This document shows positions 59,263 to 64,000 of a DNA stretch of 64,000 bases, piece after piece. The translations under genes and the position numbers were made by a program. This DNA is from Pontibacter burrus. GTDB lineage: Bacteria > Bacteroidota > Bacteroidia > Cytophagales > Hymenobacteraceae. The notes under the pieces are model-generated. The model saw nothing but the letters and a program-made list of their open reading frames with translations. It was not told where the DNA came from and searched no databases. Positions within the stretch are counted from its first letter, which is position 1, and each line of letters begins with the position of its first letter. The DNA lies in contig NZ_JAAGWD010000001.1 of the NCBI RefSeq assembly GCF_010686685.1, forward strand, positions 744,001-808,000, read 5' to 3'.

Positions 59263-61125
59263 ATGGCAAAAGTTGCAATAAATCTTTCAACCGGCTCTAT
59301 TCAGCAGGAAGAAGTTATAGTTGGTATAGATCTGGGCACAACCAACAGTCTGGTGGCCTACATCCATCCTGAAGATAAAAAACCAATCGCTATTAATGAT
59401 CAGGGGCGTGGTACTATAGTACCATCTGTGGTGCATTTTACCCAAACCGGCGAAACTATAGTTGGCACTGAGGCGAAAGATTACCTGACCACTGACCCGG
59501 CCAATACCATTTACTCGGTAAAGCGCCTGCTGGGCAAATCATACAAAGATGTTGGGGAGCATACAGATTATTTTGGCTACAAAATAATAGATGACGACAG
59601 CGAAGGGCTGGTTAAAATACGGGTAGGCGACAAATTCTTTTCACCTATTGAGCTTTCGGCAGAGATACTACGGGAATTGCGCGAAAGGGCAGAGCACTCG
59701 CTTAAAACGCCTGTAAACCGTGCTGTAATTACTGTACCAGCATATTTTAACGACTCGCAGCGACAGGCAACCCGCGATGCCGGCAAACTGGCCGGACTGG
59801 AGGTGCTGCGCATTGTAAACGAACCAACTGCTGCTGCGCTGGCGTATGGCATTGGCATTGACCCGAACGAAGAGAAAACAGTTGCAGTTTACGACCTGGG
59901 TGGCGGTACTTTTGATATCTCGATCCTGAGCATTCATCAGGGCATCTTCGAAGTGCTGTCAACGCACGGCGACACCTACCTGGGTGGCGATGACTTTGAT
60001 CGCGCCATTATCAACTATTGGATACAAAATAATCAGCTGATTGCTGATACTATAAATCAAGACAAGAGCCTGCAGCAGGAACTTCGCTTAAAGGCCGAAG
60101 AAGCTAAAAGAACCCTGAGCTCGCAGCCGATTTACACAGCAACTATAAACGGAACTATAGATTGCCACATAGAGCGCCATACGTTTGAAACTTTGATCGC
60201 ACCTATAGTTGCACGAACGATAGAAAGCTGCCGCCAGGCCATGACCGATGCCAAACTACAGCCTGAGCAGATTGATGCCGTGATTATGGTGGGTGGCTCA
60301 ACACGTGTGCCGATGGTATATGATGGCGTGTCGGAGTTCTTTGGTAAAGCTGCCAATAATTCGCTGAATCCGGATGAGGTAGTATCGCTGGGCGCGGCCA
60401 TACAAGCTGACATATTGGCCGGTAACCGTAAAGATATTCTGCTGCTGGACGTAACCCCACTAACCTTAGGCATTGAAACAATGGGCGGGTTGATGGATTC
60501 TATCATCCCGAGAAACTCTAAAATACCAACCAAAGCAGGCCGCCAGTATACCACTTCGGTAGACGGACAGGTGAACATGAAGATTTCTGTTTACCAGGGG
60601 GAGCGCGACTTAGTAAAAGAGAACCGTAAACTGGCAGAGTTCGACCTGAAAGGTATACCTGCCATGCCGGCTGGCTTCCCGAAAGTAGATGTGAATTTCA
60701 TTCTGAATGCTGACGGTATCCTGAAAGTGGAAGCTATTGAGCTTCGCTCCGGTGTGCGCCAGGAAGTGGAAGTGAAACCACAATATGGCTTAACTGATGA
60801 GCAGGTAGAGCAGATGCTGATGGACTCTATCACGCACGCTAAAGAAGACGTTTCTACCCGTATGGTGATCGAAGCCCGCACAACAGCAGAGCAGATGATT
60901 TACCAGGTAGAGCGCTTTGTAGAGAAGAACGGCGAGCACCTTACTGCCGAAGAAATAGAGCTGACCAGAACCAATGTGCAGAACCTGAAAAACGTGCTGG
61001 ACAGTGGTGATAAGGATGCGATCCTGAAAGCCGTGGATATTCTGGAAGAACAGACGAGCCCGTTTGCAGAACGCGTCATGCAAATCTCAATTAAACAAGC
61101 CATGACGGGCAAGAAGATTGAGTAA
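59263..61125 (+). CDS. Hsp70 family chaperone, HscA-like
   Basis: A 620-residue Hsp70. VGIDLGTTNSLVAYI lies near residue 20 after an N-terminal extension (MAKVAINLSTGSIQQ), the same layout as HscA; IVPSVVHF, NTIYSVKRLLGKS, VYDLGGGTFDISIL and GGSTRVP complete the ATPase. The substrate-binding domain follows LLDVTPLTLGIETMGG. It lacks the acidic EEVD-like tail of DnaK. By similarity it is the iron-sulfur assembly chaperone HscA, but no hscB, iscU or fdx is next to it. The ATG at 59263 is chosen because the upstream frame covers the promoter. Confidence 0.85.
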   Translation: MAKVAINLSTGSIQQEEVIVGIDLGTTNSLVAYIHPEDKKPIAINDQGRGTIVPSVVHFTQTGETIVGTEAKDYLTTDPANTIYSVKRLLGKSYKDVGEHTDYFGYKIIDDDSEGLVKIRVGDKFFSPIELSAEILRELRERAEHSLKTPVNRAVITVPAYFNDSQRQATRDAGKLAGLEVLRIVNEPTAAALAYGIGIDPNEEKTVAVYDLGGGTFDISILSIHQGIFEVLSTHGDTYLGGDDFDRAIINYWIQNNQLIADTINQDKSLQQELRLKAEEAKRTLSSQPIYTATINGTIDCHIERHTFETLIAPIVARTIESCRQAMTDAKLQPEQIDAVIMVGGSTRVPMVYDGVSEFFGKAANNSLNPDEVVSLGAAIQADILAGNRKDILLLDVTPLTLGIETMGGLMDSIIPRNSKIPTKAGRQYTTSVDGQVNMKISVYQGERDLVKENRKLAEFDLKGIPAMPAGFPKVDVNFILNADGILKVEAIELRSGVRQEVEVKPQYGLTDEQVEQMLMDSITHAKEDVSTRMVIEARTTAEQMIYQVERFVEKNGEHLTAEEIELTRTNVQNLKNVLDSGDKDAILKAVDILEEQTSPFAERVMQISIKQAMTGKKIE

Positions 61126-61168
61126 TTACAACTATAGCGCGGGCATTCACGCTCGTGACGAACTATAG

Positions 61169-61185
61169 TCGGGCCTCTGGCCCGA
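61169..61185. repeat. Small G/C hairpin
   Basis: TCGGGCC (61169-61175) pairs with GGCCCGA (61179-61185) across a 3-base TCT loop. It follows a CTATAG and precedes the larger 24-bp hairpin. No T-tract follows. Confidence 0.6.
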
Positions 61186-61188
61186 TAT

Positions 61189-61243
61189 ACTATAAAACAG
61201 AATCGCCGGCAACTATAAATTGCCGGCGATTCTGTTTTATAGT
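61189..61243. terminator. Bidirectional terminator: perfect 24-bp hairpin
   Basis: A perfect 24-bp stem (61189-61212 with 61220-61243) and 7-base loop between convergent genes. The arms have G/C-rich centres and end in T-rich ACTATAAAAC/GTTTTATAGT, so either strand gives a strong stem followed by a T-rich stretch. It should end both the HscA-like and the hydrolase transcripts. Confidence 0.85.
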
Positions 61244-61259
61244 TGCTGGCCTATGTGCC

Positions 61260-62201
61260 TTATTTCAAGTGCAGTTTTAACCAAGCTATAGTTTGCTCGA
61301 CATCCAGTATAGACCACGAGTGCGGATTAACAGTACCATCGGTACGGCGGCCTTTGCCTGCTGTAAGAACGAGTTGAGCTTGTTGGTTGCCCATGCTTTG
61401 CAGGTCAGCAATCATACTCATGCAGTCAGCAGTGTTCAGGTCGTATAGATCGCGGTGGTTTGTGTTAAACTGGTTAATGGCATCTGGTTCTGAAAACAAA
61501 AGTACAGGCAGCTGTTTCAGTGGTTTAATAGCGGTATTTGCTGTGTCGGAATAAGCATAGGGAGAGATGGTGTAGAATTTCTCCGGGTTTTGTACTGGAG
61601 TAGCACCGAAATCCTGCTGAAGCAGTAACTGCATATACTGCAGCATTTGCTTGGCCCTCGGCGACTGATCACGTTGAACAGCCTTCAGTACACTACGCTC
61701 AAAACGTTCCATATCCAGCAGCGGGTCCACGGCAAAAAGAGCAGACACTTTTGGACCAGCAGAAGTAGCCAAACTATACTCTGCGAATTTAACAGCTGTT
61801 GTGCCACCCATCGAGAAACCGCCAACCGCTAACTTCTTATCCTTCAGCTTATATTTCTTCTGCAGGTCCTGCACTAACTGCGCAATCCGCTGTTGTTTGG
61901 CATCCGTTAAATATAACCCGGCATTACCGTCTATCACAGCTATAGCTACCACGTATCCGGCTCTCGTCGCAGCCATCGAGAAGGTCGTTTCCTTTAGCAC
62001 GTCAGCAGGAGTCTCTCCAAAACCTGGGAACAGCAGTACCATGCCAGCTGGCCTTCCTTTTTCAGGCTGAATAACCAAGGTATAGTTACGGGCAGTATCA
62101 GCTATAGCAGCAGTATAAAAGCGTTCTGTTTTCTGTGCCGTTGCCGTTGTTATAGTTGCAAGCAAGCAAAGCATTAGCAGCCACCGGAGGGATAGATTCA
62201 T
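61260..62201 (-). CDS. Secreted alpha/beta hydrolase
   Basis: A 313-residue protein with an N-terminal signal peptide (LRWLLMLCLLATITTATAQ). It shows the alpha/beta hydrolase features: VLLFPGFGET as the oxyanion region, the nucleophile elbow GFSMGG (about 130), an Asp in FSEPDAIN and a likely His in NPHSWSI. It is probably a periplasmic or outer-surface esterase or peptidase. Substrate is unknown. The upstream dehydrogenase gene ends 29 bases before its start. Confidence 0.82.
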   Translation of the reverse strand: MNLSLRWLLMLCLLATITTATAQKTERFYTAAIADTARNYTLVIQPEKGRPAGMVLLFPGFGETPADVLKETTFSMAATRAGYVVAIAVIDGNAGLYLTDAKQQRIAQLVQDLQKKYKLKDKKLAVGGFSMGGTTAVKFAEYSLATSAGPKVSALFAVDPLLDMERFERSVLKAVQRDQSPRAKQMLQYMQLLLQQDFGATPVQNPEKFYTISPYAYSDTANTAIKPLKQLPVLLFSEPDAINQFNTNHRDLYDLNTADCMSMIADLQSMGNQQAQLVLTAGKGRRTDGTVNPHSWSILDVEQTIAWLKLHLK

Positions 62202-62230
62202 GGCTTTATAGTTGGTGCTATAGTTTTAGT

Positions 62231-63298
62231 TTAAAACTTAATGCCAAGCTTCTTACCTAACTTCTCCAAATCTTCGGCCACAGGGTCCAGCAACGGAATA
62301 CCTTCTTTGAGTCGGATTTCGGTCATTTCTCGTTCCGGGTCGCCGGGGATAAGCACAGCCTTCTCGCCTTTTTTGGTTTTGGCAGCTCTGAAGGTTTCTA
62401 TCCAGCGGTCCATGTTCTCTTTAAATTCATCGGCAGGGCGGAAGGCATCAATACGCATCGCTCCCAAAAAGTGGCCTATTCCTTTCCCAACCGGATCGGC
62501 AGGCGGGTTAAGGAACGCTACAAACGGCGGCACCCACGGGCCATAGTTTGCACCCGACAGCACAGCCGAGAAAATATCAACTATAGATGCCAGTGCATAT
62601 CCTTTGTGACTGCCGTGTGTCAGGTCTGAGCCGAGCGGGAGCAAAGCGCCACCGTCTTTCAGTTCATTGGCATTATCGGTATCATCGCCCTCGGCGGTTT
62701 GAATCCAGCCAACAGGTGCTTTTTTATTTTTGCGCTGCAGTATCTCCAGTTTACCGTTAGCGGCCGATGCCGTGGCAAAGTCGGCTACAAAAGGTGGTTG
62801 TTTATGAGTTGGTACAGCTACAGCGATCGGGTTGGTGCCAAGCATGCGGTCTACAGAGTGCGTCGGGGCAACCAGTGGGCTGGCGTTAGTCATGGCTAGT
62901 CCAATCATATCGGAGCTCAGTGCTTCCATGGCGTGGTAACCGGCAATACCAAAATGGTTGGAGTTACGCACCGATACCCAGCCCGTACCTACTTTCTCTG
63001 CTTTCTCAATGGCAATATCCATGGCCTTAGGTGCAATTACCAAACCTAAACCACCATCGCCGTCTACCGTGGCAGTGCTTGGCGTTTCGTGCACAATCTG
63101 CATATTGGGGTTTGGGTTGATGCGGCCAGCTTCCCACAGGCGAACATAGCCACTCAAACGGGCCACGCCATGCGAGTCTACACCGCGCAAATCGGCTTCC
63201 AGTAAAACTTCGGCTGCAAGCTTGGCATCTTTGGGCGGGCAGCCGATAGCTAAAAATATTTCGTTCGTGAAATCGAACAAGTGACGATAGGTATACAT
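62231..63298 (-). CDS. Ldh family NAD(P)-dependent oxidoreductase (malate/L-lactate dehydrogenase type 2)
   Basis: A 355-residue enzyme of the YlbC/MdhD-type dehydrogenase family, structurally unrelated to classical LDH. ADLRGVDSHGVARL near residue 33 and VSVRNSNHFGIAGYHA near 101 hold catalytic and cofactor residues. The DFATASAANGKLE and HKGYALASIVDIFSAVLSGANYG segments are also conserved. It reduces a 2-oxoacid (malate, lactate, ureidoglycolate or 2,3-diketogulonate in relatives); the exact substrate is not readable. It may share a transcript with the hydrolase downstream. Confidence 0.9.
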   Translation of the reverse strand: MYTYRHLFDFTNEIFLAIGCPPKDAKLAAEVLLEADLRGVDSHGVARLSGYVRLWEAGRINPNPNMQIVHETPSTATVDGDGGLGLVIAPKAMDIAIEKAEKVGTGWVSVRNSNHFGIAGYHAMEALSSDMIGLAMTNASPLVAPTHSVDRMLGTNPIAVAVPTHKQPPFVADFATASAANGKLEILQRKNKKAPVGWIQTAEGDDTDNANELKDGGALLPLGSDLTHGSHKGYALASIVDIFSAVLSGANYGPWVPPFVAFLNPPADPVGKGIGHFLGAMRIDAFRPADEFKENMDRWIETFRAAKTKKGEKAVLIPGDPEREMTEIRLKEGIPLLDPVAEDLEKLGKKLGIKF

Positions 63299-63504
63299 GA
63301 ATTCTGAGTTGCGATAATCAAACGTGGCAAATTACTAAATTCTGTTGCCAAACACTCAGTAAAATCTGTGTTTATAGTTGTAGCACACAGTACTATAGTT
63401 GCGTGGTGGCCTGCAAGTATGTATTTTTTTATATACTTTTAAGCCGGCTTAAGATTGTGGAACAGATTTTGTTTTCTGCACCTTAGGCTAATGATATTCT
63501 TTCT
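63299..63504. other. Divergent intergenic region
   Basis: Contains a CTATAG at 63393 and a 14-base palindrome TTAAGCCGGCTTAA (63439-63452), which could be an operator for the plus-strand gene. On the minus strand TAATTTG near 63335 resembles a -7 box for the dehydrogenase. No gene is seen. Confidence 0.45.
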
Positions 63505-64000
63505 ATGATACGAGCTATACTTTCTGTTTTCTTATTGTTTGCCGCTGTTGCAGTTCAGGCGCAGACTAAACTCATTTTTGAAGAAACTACCCCGGAAGCG
63601 TACCTGATGAAGTATAGCACCACGGGAGGTAGTAGCCAGACATACCTGAACACGCTTATAAATCTCCTGAAGGAAGGGGATGTGAAAAAGAACGGTGGCC
63701 GACCCTCAGCACGCACTCCGGAGTTTGTGGTACGCATGGAGCAGCAGGCCCGAATTGCTGATGCCGGCGACAAACTGCAACTGAAAGTACAGCTCAGCAA
63801 GATCAGCGTAAACAGCGATGTTTCTTACAAAGGCTTTGGTGTAGAGGATGTGCTGCTGCCGGAAATGCTGAACGTGAAAGTGAAACTGCTTGACGGCAAA
63901 AAGAAAGAGCTTCAGACATTTAACCTGACCAACATCCCTTTTAAAAAAGAAGGCTTTACCCTGCTGGATGTAACCATACCTGATACCACCAAAACTGCCC
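63505..64000 (+). CDS. Secreted protein of unknown function (5' part, cut by window edge)
   Basis: From an ATG at 63505 the frame is open to the window end (165 codons). It has a signal peptide (AILSVFLLFAAVAVQAQ) and then a soluble region with alternating polar and hydrophobic residues, likely beta-rich (LQLKVQLSKISVNSDV, LNVKVKLLDGKKKEL). An upstream ATG at 63491 runs into a stop after five codons. I recognise no family. A minus-strand open frame at 63555-63800 lies within it and is a likely shadow. Confidence 0.7.
   Translation, partial: MIRAILSVFLLFAAVAVQAQTKLIFEETTPEAYLMKYSTTGGSSQTYLNTLINLLKEGDVKKNGGRPSARTPEFVVRMEQQARIADAGDKLQLKVQLSKISVNSDVSYKGFGVEDVLLPEMLNVKVKLLDGKKKELQTFNLTNIPFKKEGFTLLDVTIPDTTKTA

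Overview
The window looks like a chromosome segment of a Bacteroidota member, most likely Cytophagales and close to Pontibacter/Hymenobacter; the genus is inference. The reasons are promoters of the Bacteroidota type (TTTG, about 19 bp, TAnnTTTG), an almost complete lack of Shine-Dalgarno sequences, and family content: a TonB receptor, a two-component sensor with a beta-propeller input, a LytTR regulator, DUF3467 after rpoC, an HscA-like Hsp70 and DUF4397 lipoproteins. No rRNA, CRISPR array, prophage, transposase or replication origin was found.

Layout. 1-1290: 5' part of a TonB-dependent receptor on the minus strand, behind a cobalamin riboswitch. 1.6-6.2 kb: alkyladenine glycosylase, GT39 membrane glycosyltransferase, two tiny low-complexity Gln/Asn/Ser/Gly proteins, THUMP-like methyltransferase. 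6.3-8.6 kb: DUF4397 lipoprotein and S-adenosylhomocysteinase. 8.7-12.4 kb: glycan cluster (three GT2-like enzymes and an FkbM methyltransferase). 12.7-16.5 kb: propeller sensor kinase and LytTR regulator. 17.1-19.2 kb: ECF sigma, anti-sigma, gmk, nadD. 19.3-21.3 kb (minus): biotin carrier, pyrH, frr. 21.4-24.0 kb: M1 aminopeptidase lipoprotein.

24.0-58.0 kb is the information-processing core, all on the plus strand: tRNA-Tyr/Gly/Thr-tuf; tRNA-Trp-secE-nusG-rplKAJL-rpoBC-DUF3467; rpsL-rpsG-fusA-rpsJ; rplC through rplQ including secY, map, infA, rpmJ and rpoA; then carA and eno. Promoters and hairpin terminators divide this block into transcription units. After it come a FtsB/DivIC-like protein, an XRE-DUF4870 protein, an HscA-like chaperone, a secreted alpha/beta hydrolase, an Ldh-type dehydrogenase and the start of a secreted protein of unknown function.

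The most unusual signal is not a gene. The palindrome AACTATAGTT is scattered over the window, inside genes and between them. By eye I count about 73 copies of its CTATAG core and nine exact 10-mers. It is about four times rarer in the ribosomal/RNA polymerase block than elsewhere, and it is built into several hairpins. It behaves like a highly iterated palindrome (compare HIP1 of cyanobacteria) and its role is unknown to me.
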